A DNA stretch of 64,000 bases, from NCBI RefSeq assembly GCF_003789055.1, contig NZ_ML119092.1, positions 1 to 64,000 on the forward strand. Direction: 5' to 3'. Numbering within the stretch: the first letter of the stretch is position 1; the number at the start of each line of letters is the position of its first letter. The stretch is from Histidinibacterium lentulum. GTDB taxonomy: Bacteria > Pseudomonadota > Alphaproteobacteria > Rhodobacterales > Rhodobacteraceae. A program made the translations under genes and the position numbers. Shown piece by piece: positions 56,901-64,000 of this stretch. Under the pieces are notes generated by a model. That model made no database searches, had not been told where the DNA came from, and saw nothing but the letters and a program-made list of their open reading frames with translations.

Positions 56901-57676
56901 GGCGCGGCCTCCATGTAGTCGTGGACGATCTCGCCGGGGACGAGCGTGAAATCGGCGCGCCAGAGGATCGCTTCGAGCTCCTCCAGCACCGGCAGGCGGT
57001 GGACGGGAAGCTGGGCATTGGGGCGCAGCTCCACCGTGGCGGGGCCTTCCCAGGCCTCGTGGACGGTCACGTCCGAGAGGCGGCGTGAGGTGAGCTGGCG
57101 CACGAGGGGCCTGCCGTCGATCTGGTCCAGCGCCTTGAGGTTGAGGTTGGTGGCGAAGTCGAAATGGGGCTTGATCGCCTCCGCGCCCACCGCGCGCTGC
57201 TTGTAGGGGGTGGTGGCAGTCAGAACGTCGATGCCGTTGCGGGTGACGCGGCCCACGACGAGATCGCCGCGATACTCGATCACCGGCTCGGCGAGTTTCT
57301 TCGGCTGGCCGTGCATCTCGCGCCCGTGGGCGACGCCGATGTCCGAGGAGAGGGCGAGATAGGGAGAATAGCCGCCCGCGCGCGCGCCGAGGCGGGCGCC
57401 GACCATGACGTTCATCTCGCCGTAGGGGCCGAGCCAGTCGGTATCGGCCATGCGGTAGATATGGGCGCAGGCGACGTCGCCCGTGGGCTCGAGCGGCGGC
57501 GGGAGAAGCCGCGCGATGGCGGCGGGGTCGGTGCGCCAGTAGACGGTGAGGATCGTCGCGTTGCGGAAGGTGAACGGATAGGGCGGCACCATCGGCGCGT
57601 CCCAGGGCGTGGAGAAGCCCGGCGCGCGGATGGCCTCCTCGGTCAGGCCCTCGCGATATGTGGGCTGGCGGGTCAT
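56897..57676 (-). CDS. Acetoacetate-decarboxylase-like enzyme
   Basis: This 259-residue ADC-family protein has the tandem active-site lysines in GREMHGQPKKLAEP (K126/K127), one of which forms the Schiff base in acetoacetate decarboxylase. The family's acidic pocket residues are plausible at YGEMNVMVGA. Some members decarboxylate, others catalyse aldol or dehydration steps on keto acids. An ADC homologue within a deoxy-sugar operon is not part of the described rhamnose or fucose routes. It overlaps the dehydratase stop (ATGA) and the dehydrogenase start. Confidence 0.9.
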   Translation of the reverse strand: MTRQPTYREGLTEEAIRAPGFSTPWDAPMVPPYPFTFRNATILTVYWRTDPAAIARLLPPPLEPTGDVACAHIYRMADTDWLGPYGEMNVMVGARLGARAGGYSPYLALSSDIGVAHGREMHGQPKKLAEPVIEYRGDLVVGRVTRNGIDVLTATTPYKQRAVGAEAIKPHFDFATNLNLKALDQIDGRPLVRQLTSRRLSDVTVHEAWEGPATVELRPNAQLPVHRLPVLEELEAILWRADFTLVPGEIVHDYMEAAP

Positions 57677-58803
57677 CGGTCGCGGATGCGCTCCACAACG
57701 TCCTCCTGCACCTCGATGCCGAGGCCGGGGCCGGTGAGGGGATACGCCCAGCCGTCCTTGTGCCAGAGCTTCTCGGCCACGAGCTCGTCCTGCACGATGA
57801 CGGGCAGGGGCTTGTATTCGAAGATCTCGGCATTGGGCGAGGCGAGCGACAGGTGTAGCGAGGCCGCGGTGGTGATGGCGGTGGACCAGGCGTGGGCGTT
57901 GATCGTCTTGCCATGCTCGGTGCAGAGCGCGTCCACCCGGCGGAAGCCGGTGATCCCCTCGACCCGGGCGGGATCGACGCCGTAGACGTCGACGGCCTGC
58001 ACGAATTCCATCTGGCGGCGGTAGCCGGCCTCGGTGAACTCGCGCTCGCCCGACGCGATGCGGACCTGGGTGGAGGCCTTGAGCTTGCGGTAGCCCGCGT
58101 CGTCGGTGACGTAGAGGGGCTCCTCGTACCAGCCGATGCGGTATTCGCCCATGCGGTTGGCCACGTCGATGGCGGTGTCCACGTCCCAGCGCACGCCGTT
58201 GCCGATGTCGATGAGGATTTCGGCCTCGTCGCCCAAGGCCTCGCGCAGGGCCTTGACGAAGGACACGTCGCGGTCGGGATCGCCGCCGATGTTCGACAGG
58301 CCCTTCTTGCCGAAGCCGAGCTTCGTGGAGCGGAAGCCCGCCTCGAAGAAGCTTTCGACCTCGGCCACGCAGGCGGGGATGCCGTCCTTGTTGACGTGGG
58401 TCGAGGCGTTGGCGAGGAGTTTCTCGTGCCTGAGCCCGCCCAGAAGCTCGTGGATCGGCTTGCCCGCGGCCTTTCCGGCGATGTCCCAGAGCGCCATGTC
58501 GACGCCCGAGAGCGCCATGGAGGCGATGCCGCCCTCGCCGTACCACCAGATATGGCGGCGCATGGTCGTCCAGGCGGTGTCCGTGTCGGTAGCGTCGAGG
58601 CCCTTTACGACGGGCCAGAGGCCCTCGTGGATGACGAGGGCGACCGCCTTGCAGGCCTCGGGCCACATGGCGATGCATTCGCCCCAGCCGGTGATGCCGC
58701 TGTCGGTGGTGACCTTGACCAGCACCGTGCGGCGGATCGTGTCGAAATCGTTCGGGTCGGGATAGGCGACCGGAATCGCCTCGACCGTATCCACGCGGTG
58801 CAT
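57673..58803 (-). CDS. Enolase-superfamily sugar-acid dehydratase (mandelate racemase group)
   Basis: This 376-residue protein has an N-terminal capping domain (about 1-120) and a C-terminal barrel. Catalytic and metal residues are the lysine region STKLGFGKKG, the metal ligands in ILIDIGNGVRWD, GWYEEPLY and IASGEREF, and the general-base histidine in INAHAWSTAI. It should abstract the proton next to a carboxylate and eliminate water from an aldonate, giving a 2-keto-3-deoxy acid. The precise aldonate is not decided; it differs from the classical RhmD pattern as far as I can tell. It heads the operon, with GGAGG before the ATG. Confidence 0.9.
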   Translation of the reverse strand: MHRVDTVEAIPVAYPDPNDFDTIRRTVLVKVTTDSGITGWGECIAMWPEACKAVALVIHEGLWPVVKGLDATDTDTAWTTMRRHIWWYGEGGIASMALSGVDMALWDIAGKAAGKPIHELLGGLRHEKLLANASTHVNKDGIPACVAEVESFFEAGFRSTKLGFGKKGLSNIGGDPDRDVSFVKALREALGDEAEILIDIGNGVRWDVDTAIDVANRMGEYRIGWYEEPLYVTDDAGYRKLKASTQVRIASGEREFTEAGYRRQMEFVQAVDVYGVDPARVEGITGFRRVDALCTEHGKTINAHAWSTAITTAASLHLSLASPNAEIFEYKPLPVIVQDELVAEKLWHKDGWAYPLTGPGLGIEVQEDVVERIRDR

Positions 58804-58870
58804 CCGCGCTCCTCCCTGTCGTGTCGGGCCGCGCCTTCGGAGTTTACACGCCGGGGTGGCCTCGGTATCA

Positions 58871-58887
58871 AATTGGTCAGGCCAATT
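58871..58887. promoter_or_regulatory. FadR/GntR-type operator
   Basis: AATTGGTCAGGCCAATT is palindromic and differs at one position from the ATTGGT-N3-ACCAAT consensus bound by FadR-subfamily regulators such as PdhR. It overlaps the -10 box of the predicted dehydratase-operon promoter, so binding would block transcription. It probably belongs to the regulator at 49518-50231. Confidence 0.65.
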
Positions 58888-58913
58888 AACTACGCTGCCA
58901 TTCAGGAGGTCAA
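58885..58913 (-). promoter_or_regulatory. Predicted promoter of the dehydratase operon
   Basis: On the minus strand TTGACC (58913-58908), 17 bases, GTTAAT (58890-58885) is a good sigma-70 match. It gives a leader of about 75 bases to the ATG at 58803. The -35 box lies on the ribosome site of the divergent SDR gene. Confidence 0.55.
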
Positions 58914-58919
58914 GTCCCC

Positions 58920-59672
58920 ATGTTCAATCTCGCGCCCGTTCCGGTTCCGGACCTCAGCGGCAAGGTGATCCTCGTGACCGGCGCAGGGAGGGGGATCGGT
59001 CATGCGCTGACCGAGCTGCTCGTGGAGAGGGGCGCCACGGTCTATGCGGGGCATGTGGACGGGGATGTCGCACCCTCGGGAGCCCATGGCATCGGCCTCG
59101 ACGTCACCGACCAGACACAGGTCGATGCGGCCATGCTGCGGATCGGCGAGGAGGCCGGGCGGCTCGACGCGCTGGTGAACAACGCCGGCGTGATCTCGCC
59201 CATCGGGCCGCTGCGCGAGCTGGACACGGACGCGCTGCGGCCCGCCTTCGAGGTGAACGTGCTGGGCGTGCACCGGATGACGGTGGCGGCGCTGCCGCTG
59301 CTGGAGAAGGCGAAGGGCGTCGTGGTGAACGCCGGGACCGGCGCCGCGTCGACGCCGATGGAGGGCTGGACGGCCTACTGCAGTTCGAAGGCGGGGGCGC
59401 GGATGCTGAGCCTGATGACCGCGATGGAGCTGAAGGAGACGGGCGTGCAGGTCTTCTTCATCGGCATTCCGCCGACGGACACCGCGATGCAGGGCGCGAT
59501 CCGCGCGGCCGGGCTGAACCCGATCAGCAAGATCCCGCAGGGCGATCTGGTGCACCCAATGGTGCCGGCGAGCGTGATGGCCTGGCTCTGCGGGCCCGAG
59601 GCGCGGGAGCTGGACGAGGTGCTGCTCGACGTGAGGGACGCGTTCTTCAAGGGCATGATGGCGCTGGACTGA
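58920..59672 (+). CDS. Short-chain dehydrogenase/reductase
   Basis: This 250-residue classical SDR has TGAGRGIG near the N-terminus, the NNAG strand and the catalytic YCSSK. It probably oxidises the sugar, or the 2-keto-3-deoxy acid at C4, to supply the diketo substrate of the hydrolase, as in described rhamnose/fucose routes. GGAGG lies 10 bases before the ATG. It is divergent from the dehydratase operon across the operator and 45 bp upstream of the AceE-like gene. Confidence 0.9.
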   Translation: MFNLAPVPVPDLSGKVILVTGAGRGIGHALTELLVERGATVYAGHVDGDVAPSGAHGIGLDVTDQTQVDAAMLRIGEEAGRLDALVNNAGVISPIGPLRELDTDALRPAFEVNVLGVHRMTVAALPLLEKAKGVVVNAGTGAASTPMEGWTAYCSSKAGARMLSLMTAMELKETGVQVFFIGIPPTDTAMQGAIRAAGLNPISKIPQGDLVHPMVPASVMAWLCGPEARELDEVLLDVRDAFFKGMMALD

Positions 59673-59717
59673 GGCGCGGGCCCGGGCTTTGCTGGGGGCG
59701 ACAACGGAGGGTTTCGC

Positions 59718-62093
59718 ATGGACCGGATCGCGGCGCTGAAGGAGATCGAGCGGCGGCTGTTGTGGCTGTCGTCCTGGACGATCCACAACGCGAACCACAT
59801 CCGTCCGAAGGGGGAGGGCGCCGTGAAGGTGGGCGGACACCAGGCGTCCTGCGCCTCGATGGTGTCGATCCTAACGGCGCTCTATTTCGACCGGCTGAAA
59901 CCGCAGGACCGGGTGGCGGTCAAACCCCATGCCGCGCCGCTGTTTCATGCGATGCAGTATCTCATGGGCAACCAGACGCGGGAGAAGCTGGAGGCCTTCC
60001 GCGCCTTCGGCGGTGCGCAGAGCTACCCCAGCCGCACGAAGGACACGGACGACGTGGATTTCTCCACAGGGTCCGTGGGGCTTGGCGTGGCGATCACGGC
60101 GTTCGCGTCGCTGGTGCAGGACTACATCCGCGGCCATGGCTGGGGGCAGGGGGCCGAGGGGCGGATGGTGGCGCTCGTGGGCGATGCCGAGCTCGACGAG
60201 GGCAATGTCTACGAATGCCTTCAGGAGGGGTGGAAGCACGACCTGCGCAACGTCTGGTGGGTGATCGACTACAACCGGCAGTCGCTCGACGGCGTGGTGC
60301 GCGAGGGGCTGTGGCAGAGGATCGAGGCCATCTTCGGCGCCTTCGGCTGGCGCGTGGTGCGGGTGAAGCATGGCGCGTTGCAGCGGGCGGCGTTCGATGA
60401 GCCGGGCGGGGAGAGGCTTCGCGAGTGGATCGACGGCTGTCCGAACGATCTTTATTCCGCGCTGACCTTCAAGGGCGGGGCCGCGTGGCGGCAGCGCCTG
60501 ATGGACGACATCGGCGACCAGGGAGAGGTGACGGCGCTGCTGGACCGCCGCAGCGACGACGCGCTGGCCGAGCTGATGACCAACCTCGGCGGGCAATGCG
60601 TGGAGACCATGGCGCAGGCCTTTGCCGAGGCGGAGGGGGACGACCGGCCCACGGCCTTTCTTGCCTACACGATCAAGGGCTGGGGCACGCCGCTCGCGGG
60701 GCACAAGGACAATCACGGCGGGCTGATGACGCCGAAGCAGATGGAGGCCTTCCGCGCGCAGCATGGGGTGCGCGAGGGGCGGGAGTGGGAGCCCTTCGAG
60801 ACGGTGGCCGATCCGGAGGGGCTGAAGCGGTTTCTCGAGACTGTGCCGTTCTTCTCCAAAGGCACGCGGCGGCATGTGGCGGCGACCTATCCCACGGAAG
60901 GCCCGGTCTGGCTCGACGATGCGGAGCAGTCGACGCAAGGGGCCTTCGGAAAGATCCTGGGCGAGATGGCACGCGACAAGGGCGGGATCGCGGACCGGAT
61001 CGTCTCCTTCTCGCCCGACGTGACCGTCTCGACGGGGCTGAGCGCCTGGGTCAACAGGCGGGGGCTTTTCGCCCGGGAGGGGCGCGAGGACGTGTTCAAG
61101 GGCGAGGCGGTGCCGTCGACCCAGAAATGGGCGTTCTCGCCCGCTGGCCAGCATGTGGAACTGGGCATCGCCGAGATGAACCTGTTCCTCGCGCTCGGCG
61201 CGGCGGGGCTGTCGCATTCGCTTTTCGGCGAGAGGCTGCTGCCGGTGGGGACGGTCTATGACCCCTTCGTGGCGCGCGGCCTCGATGCGCTGAACTACGC
61301 CTGCTACCAGGGCGCGCGGTTCCTGATCGCTGGCACGCCCTCGGGTGTCACGCTGGCCCCCGAGGGCGGGGCGCACCAGTCGGTCGGCTCGCCGCTGATC
61401 GGGATGAGTCAGGACGGGCTCGCGGCCTTCGAGCCCGCGTGGTCGGACGAGCTGTCGGTCGTGATGGACTGGGCCCTCGATTACATGCAGCGCGGTGGCG
61501 AGGGCGATCCGGACGAGGAGACCTGGCTCCGGGACGAGACGGGGGGTGCGGTCTACCTCAGGCTCTCGACCCGGCCGCTGGAGCAGCTGCGCAGCGCGCG
61601 GGACGAGGCGTTCGCCCAGGGTGTCACCCGGGGGGCCTACTGGCTGCGCCCGCCGGGGCCGAACACCGAGGTCGTGATCGCCTACCAGGGCGCGGTGGCG
61701 CCGGCGGCGATCGAGGCCGCGGGGCGGATCGGGCAGGACCGGCGCGAAGTGGCGGTGCTGGCGGTGACGTCGGCCGACCGGCTGAACGCGGGCTGGACGG
61801 CGGCGCAGCGGGGGCGGATGCGCGTGGGCGGGGGGCTCTCCCACGTCGAGCGGCTCCTAGGGGAATTGCCCGCCCATTGCCTTCTGGTGACGGTGATCGA
61901 CGGGCATCCGGCGACGCTGTCCTGGCTCGGGGCCGTGGCGGGGCACCGGGTGGCGCCGCTCGGGGTGGAGCATTTCGGCCAGACCGGCACGATCGAGGAC
62001 CTGCACCGTCATTTCATGATCGACGCCGACGCCATCGTCGCGGCGGCGGACACCTACAGCGCGGGGCGCGCGATCCGGCTGCGATCGGTTTGA
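59718..62093 (+). CDS. AceE/transketolase-like thiamin-diphosphate enzyme
   Basis: This 791-residue protein is related to homodimeric pyruvate dehydrogenase E1 (AceE) and transketolase. The thiamin-diphosphate region reads VALVGDAELDEGNVYE, with GDA in place of GDG at 155-157, and ends VIDYNRQSLDG (N186). The pyrimidine-domain glutamate is likely in HVELGIAEMNL. It is about 100 residues shorter than E. coli AceE, and no E2 or E3 gene is nearby. It may therefore act without lipoate, for example in carboligation or two-carbon transfer on a keto acid. The ATG has GGAGG eight bases upstream. Confidence 0.85.
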   Translation: MDRIAALKEIERRLLWLSSWTIHNANHIRPKGEGAVKVGGHQASCASMVSILTALYFDRLKPQDRVAVKPHAAPLFHAMQYLMGNQTREKLEAFRAFGGAQSYPSRTKDTDDVDFSTGSVGLGVAITAFASLVQDYIRGHGWGQGAEGRMVALVGDAELDEGNVYECLQEGWKHDLRNVWWVIDYNRQSLDGVVREGLWQRIEAIFGAFGWRVVRVKHGALQRAAFDEPGGERLREWIDGCPNDLYSALTFKGGAAWRQRLMDDIGDQGEVTALLDRRSDDALAELMTNLGGQCVETMAQAFAEAEGDDRPTAFLAYTIKGWGTPLAGHKDNHGGLMTPKQMEAFRAQHGVREGREWEPFETVADPEGLKRFLETVPFFSKGTRRHVAATYPTEGPVWLDDAEQSTQGAFGKILGEMARDKGGIADRIVSFSPDVTVSTGLSAWVNRRGLFAREGREDVFKGEAVPSTQKWAFSPAGQHVELGIAEMNLFLALGAAGLSHSLFGERLLPVGTVYDPFVARGLDALNYACYQGARFLIAGTPSGVTLAPEGGAHQSVGSPLIGMSQDGLAAFEPAWSDELSVVMDWALDYMQRGGEGDPDEETWLRDETGGAVYLRLSTRPLEQLRSARDEAFAQGVTRGAYWLRPPGPNTEVVIAYQGAVAPAAIEAAGRIGQDRREVAVLAVTSADRLNAGWTAAQRGRMRVGGGLSHVERLLGELPAHCLLVTVIDGHPATLSWLGAVAGHRVAPLGVEHFGQTGTIEDLHRHFMIDADAIVAAADTYSAGRAIRLRSV

Positions 62094-62124
62094 TGCCCGG
62101 GACGCGCACGACAGGCTTGATCGG

Positions 62125-62152
62125 TTTGCTGTCAAATGTCAGACATTATGAC
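62125..62152 (+). promoter_or_regulatory. Promoter with embedded palindrome before the peptide-binding gene
   Basis: TTTGCT (62125-62130), 16 bases, TATGAC (62147-62152) forms a possible promoter. The palindrome ATGTCAGACAT (62136-62146) lies exactly between the boxes, where a repressor would block RNA polymerase. A second half-site TGACAT follows. Such TGTCnGACA dyads suit GntR-type regulators. Confidence 0.45.
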
Positions 62153-62229
62153 ATCGGACCAGACTCGGTCCCAACCAACGACGGGCGGCCCGATGCAGGC
62201 GGCCCCGGAAATCCAACACGGAGGACATC

Positions 62230-63837
62230 ATGAAGCTATTCCGTTCAGTGGCCGCATGCCTTGCCATGTCGGTGGCGCTGCCTGCCCTGCCTGCGGTGGC
62301 GCAGGACGCGGTTTTCCCGGGGGACAGCACCTCGGGGACCTATTTCGACTACATGAAGACGGTCTACGCGCGCGCCGGCAATCCCGAGATCAGCATGCTG
62401 CCGCTGACCAGCTTCGACAAGGAGTTCGAGATCGTCGGCCTTGGTGCGGAAAGCTGGGAGCAGTCGGAGGACGGGCTGACCTGGACCTTCACCCTGCGCG
62501 AAGGGCTGATGTTCTCCGACGGCCATCCGCTGACCGCCGAGGATTACGTCTTCGCACTGCAGCGCGCGGCGACGGACGGCTATGACTTCGCCTGGTACTG
62601 GGATTTCGCCGCCGGGATCGAGAACTGGAACGCCGTGGTGAACGGCGAGGCGGATGTCTCCACCCTCGGGATCGAGGCGGTGGATGACCGGACAATTTCC
62701 GTGACCACGGCCTCGCCGAAGCCCTACCTGCCGAGCGTCGTGAGCCTGTGGTATCCGGTGCCGAAGCACGTCTGGGACGAGCACGGCGACGATTACGCCG
62801 TGAACGTCGACACGCTGGTCGCCTCGGGCGCCTACATGGTCGAGAGCTGGGAAAAGAACGACAACACGATCACCTATGTCCGCAACCCGAACTACACCGG
62901 GCCGTGGCCGGGCGAGCTTGACAGCTTCGAGGTGAACCAGTCGCTGGGCCAGCCGGAGGTCGGACTGCCGGCCTTCATGGCGGGGGAACTGGGCCTTGCC
63001 TACCTGAACCGGGGCCAGATACCGTTCATGGAAGAACGGATGGGCGACAACATCCGGCGCAACGCGATCTTCGCGGTGTCCTACATTTCCTTCGACCTCG
63101 ACGCGCCGCCCTTCGACGACGTGAACGTGCGCCGGGCGCTGGCGCTGGCGGTGGACCGCGAGGAGATGACCTCGACGGTGCTCGCGGACCTCGCGATCCC
63201 GGGCGCCTCGATCCTGCCGCCGGGCTATCCCGGGCACAATCAGGCCATCGTCGACCAGGCCGTCTTCGACCCCGAGCGTGCGCGCGAGCTTCTCGCCGAG
63301 GCCGGCTATCCGGGCGGCGAGGGCTTTCCGGAAGTGGAGATCTGGTACCGCGACCAGGGCGGCTACAACGGCGCCATCACCGCGCCGATGCTGCAGTACC
63401 TGCAGGCCGAGTACGAGGAGCACCTGGGGATCACCATGGGCATCCGCGTGATGCCGATCCAGGACTGGATGCAGGCGCTGACGGAAGAGACCAACAACCT
63501 GTTCCTGAGCCCTTACGAGTACGACTACATCGACCCGTCGAACTTCTTCGGCATCTTCTACGGCGGCGGCCGGCACGACCATCGCCTGCCGGAATACGAC
63601 GCGCTGGTTGAACAGGCCGGATCCGCGTCGGAATGGGAGGAGCGGCTGGCGCTTTACGAAGAAGCCGAGCAGATCCTGCTTTACGACAACGTGTCGGTGA
63701 TCCCGCTGGTGCACCCGATCCAGACCTTCGTCTTTGCCGACGGGATCTCGGGAGAGGCAACGGTGCCGACGGAGAACGGTCTCAGCGCCTCGTCGCGGCT
63801 GACGCCGTATTTCTACACTCACCTGACCGTCGAATAG
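62230..63837 (+). CDS. ABC transporter substrate-binding protein (oligopeptide/family 5)
   Basis: This 535-residue periplasmic protein has a signal peptide (ending PALPAVAQ). The family 5 features are LGAESWEQSEDGLTWTFTLREG, LTAEDYVFALQR, VRRALALAVDREEM and YDYIDPSNFFGIFY. It binds peptides or another amphipathic or sugar-derived solute. It is followed by a stem-loop and the start of an ABC ATPase, so it leads a transporter operon that continues past the window end. Being linked to a sugar-acid locus, its ligand may not be a peptide. Confidence 0.93.
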   Translation: MKLFRSVAACLAMSVALPALPAVAQDAVFPGDSTSGTYFDYMKTVYARAGNPEISMLPLTSFDKEFEIVGLGAESWEQSEDGLTWTFTLREGLMFSDGHPLTAEDYVFALQRAATDGYDFAWYWDFAAGIENWNAVVNGEADVSTLGIEAVDDRTISVTTASPKPYLPSVVSLWYPVPKHVWDEHGDDYAVNVDTLVASGAYMVESWEKNDNTITYVRNPNYTGPWPGELDSFEVNQSLGQPEVGLPAFMAGELGLAYLNRGQIPFMEERMGDNIRRNAIFAVSYISFDLDAPPFDDVNVRRALALAVDREEMTSTVLADLAIPGASILPPGYPGHNQAIVDQAVFDPERARELLAEAGYPGGEGFPEVEIWYRDQGGYNGAITAPMLQYLQAEYEEHLGITMGIRVMPIQDWMQALTEETNNLFLSPYEYDYIDPSNFFGIFYGGGRHDHRLPEYDALVEQAGSASEWEERLALYEEAEQILLYDNVSVIPLVHPIQTFVFADGISGEATVPTENGLSASSRLTPYFYTHLTVE

Positions 63838-63857
63838 GTTTCGACGGTCCACTCCGG

Positions 63858-63888
63858 CCCCGGCGGTGTCTCTCCCATGCCGCCGGGG
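63858..63888 (+). terminator. Stem-loop after the substrate-binding gene
   Basis: CCCCGGCGG pairs with CCGCCGGGG (9 bp, 13-base loop) starting 21 bases after the stop. It likely sets the binding-protein to ATPase ratio by partial termination or 3'-end protection. Confidence 0.6.
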
Positions 63889-63923
63889 TTCGGCAACGCC
63901 TCGAAAGCGTGTACGCCCTTCCC

Positions 63924-64000
63924 ATGAAAGACACCCAGGCACAGCCGATCGTCGAGATCGAGGACCTCCGCGTGACCTTCCCGCAGGCCGAAGGCAGCGT
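63924..64000 (+). CDS. ABC transporter ATP-binding protein, cut by the window end
   Basis: The reading frame from the ATG at 63924 begins MKDTQAQPIVEIEDLRVTFP and stays open to the last base. IVEIEDLRVTFP is the standard N-terminal strand of DppD/OppD-type ATPases, where an ATP domain of over 250 residues would follow. A GTG at 63909 is a possible alternative start. Only about 25 codons are visible, so the assignment rests on this segment and on the binding-protein gene before it. Confidence 0.75.
   Translation, partial: MKDTQAQPIVEIEDLRVTFPQAEGS

Noticed and set aside
55090-58678. Long overlapping minus-strand frames (593-661 codons) that seem to fuse the hydrolase, dehydrogenase and ADC-like genes to upstream sequence
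   Set aside because: Each is a real gene preceded by out-of-frame reading through the neighbour. Family start patterns and ATGA overlaps define separate genes.

Overview
The window is high-GC (roughly 70 %) chromosomal DNA of an alphaproteobacterium, almost certainly a marine-type Rhodobacteraceae/Roseobacteraceae member. Three things support this. The propionyl-CoA locus has the order pccR ... pccB ... pccA ... mcm known from Rhodobacter and Ruegeria. There is a perM/hda/ppk/ppx block and a proS plus lolCD neighbourhood. Many small secreted proteins belong to families common in that group. I saw no rRNA, tRNA, CRISPR array, prophage or transposase. All assignments rest on reading the sequence; nothing was searched.

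Layout. (1) 0-13 kb: propionyl-CoA assimilation. A CoxG-like protein, the acyl-CoA-responsive regulator PccR and a Bcr/CflA exporter lie on the minus strand. PccB, four overlapping small genes, a lipoprotein, PccA, a second lipoprotein and B12-dependent methylmalonyl-CoA mutase lie on the plus strand, with one DUF4174 gene facing them. The pccB promoter region carries three TTTGCAAA-like 8-mers spaced exactly 16 bp apart. (2) 13-22 kb: a VOC protein, a TerB-J-domain protein, a phosphoesterase, then a minus-strand group of AI-2E permease, Hda-like ATPase, polyphosphate kinase and exopolyphosphatase. (3) 22-34 kb: proS, DUF2937, an autotransporter with a very small passenger, an orphan Tat-exported substrate-binding protein, lolC-lolD, an LprI+MliC double lysozyme-inhibitor protein, two c-type cytochromes, a DUF1194 protein and an HExxH lipoprotein. 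(4) 34-47 kb: an AT-rich, probably acquired HEPN-domain gene translationally coupled to parE, then general metabolism and envelope genes (2OG oxygenase, peroxiredoxin, epimerase, lytic transglycosylase, MATE exporter, tyrosine phosphatase, aspartate aminotransferase, SdhE).

(5) 47-64 kb: a large sugar-catabolic region. A minus-strand operon runs from 58.8 to 47.3 kb. It encodes an enolase-superfamily dehydratase, an acetoacetate-decarboxylase-like enzyme, a D-2-hydroxyacid dehydrogenase, a fumarylacetoacetase-family hydrolase, a RhaSTPQ-type ABC importer, a FadR-type regulator, a Gfo/Idh dehydrogenase, a TIM-barrel isomerase and a RhaM-type mutarotase. Divergent from it are a short-chain dehydrogenase and an AceE-like thiamin-diphosphate enzyme, then the start of an oligopeptide-type ABC transporter cut by the window end. 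A FadR-type operator palindrome sits over the -10 box of a good predicted promoter in the divergent gap. The likely job is uptake and non-phosphorylative oxidation of a 6-deoxyhexose or related sugar acid. The decarboxylase-like and AceE-like members do not fit the described rhamnose/fucose routes, which makes this the best candidate for an undescribed pathway.

The region also holds several intergenic repeats. There are two REPIN-like inverted doublets (34.01-34.08 kb and 53.90-53.97 kb). There is also a three-copy family of GC-rich hairpins followed by a conserved GGATATTTCCGGCCAG-like tail.
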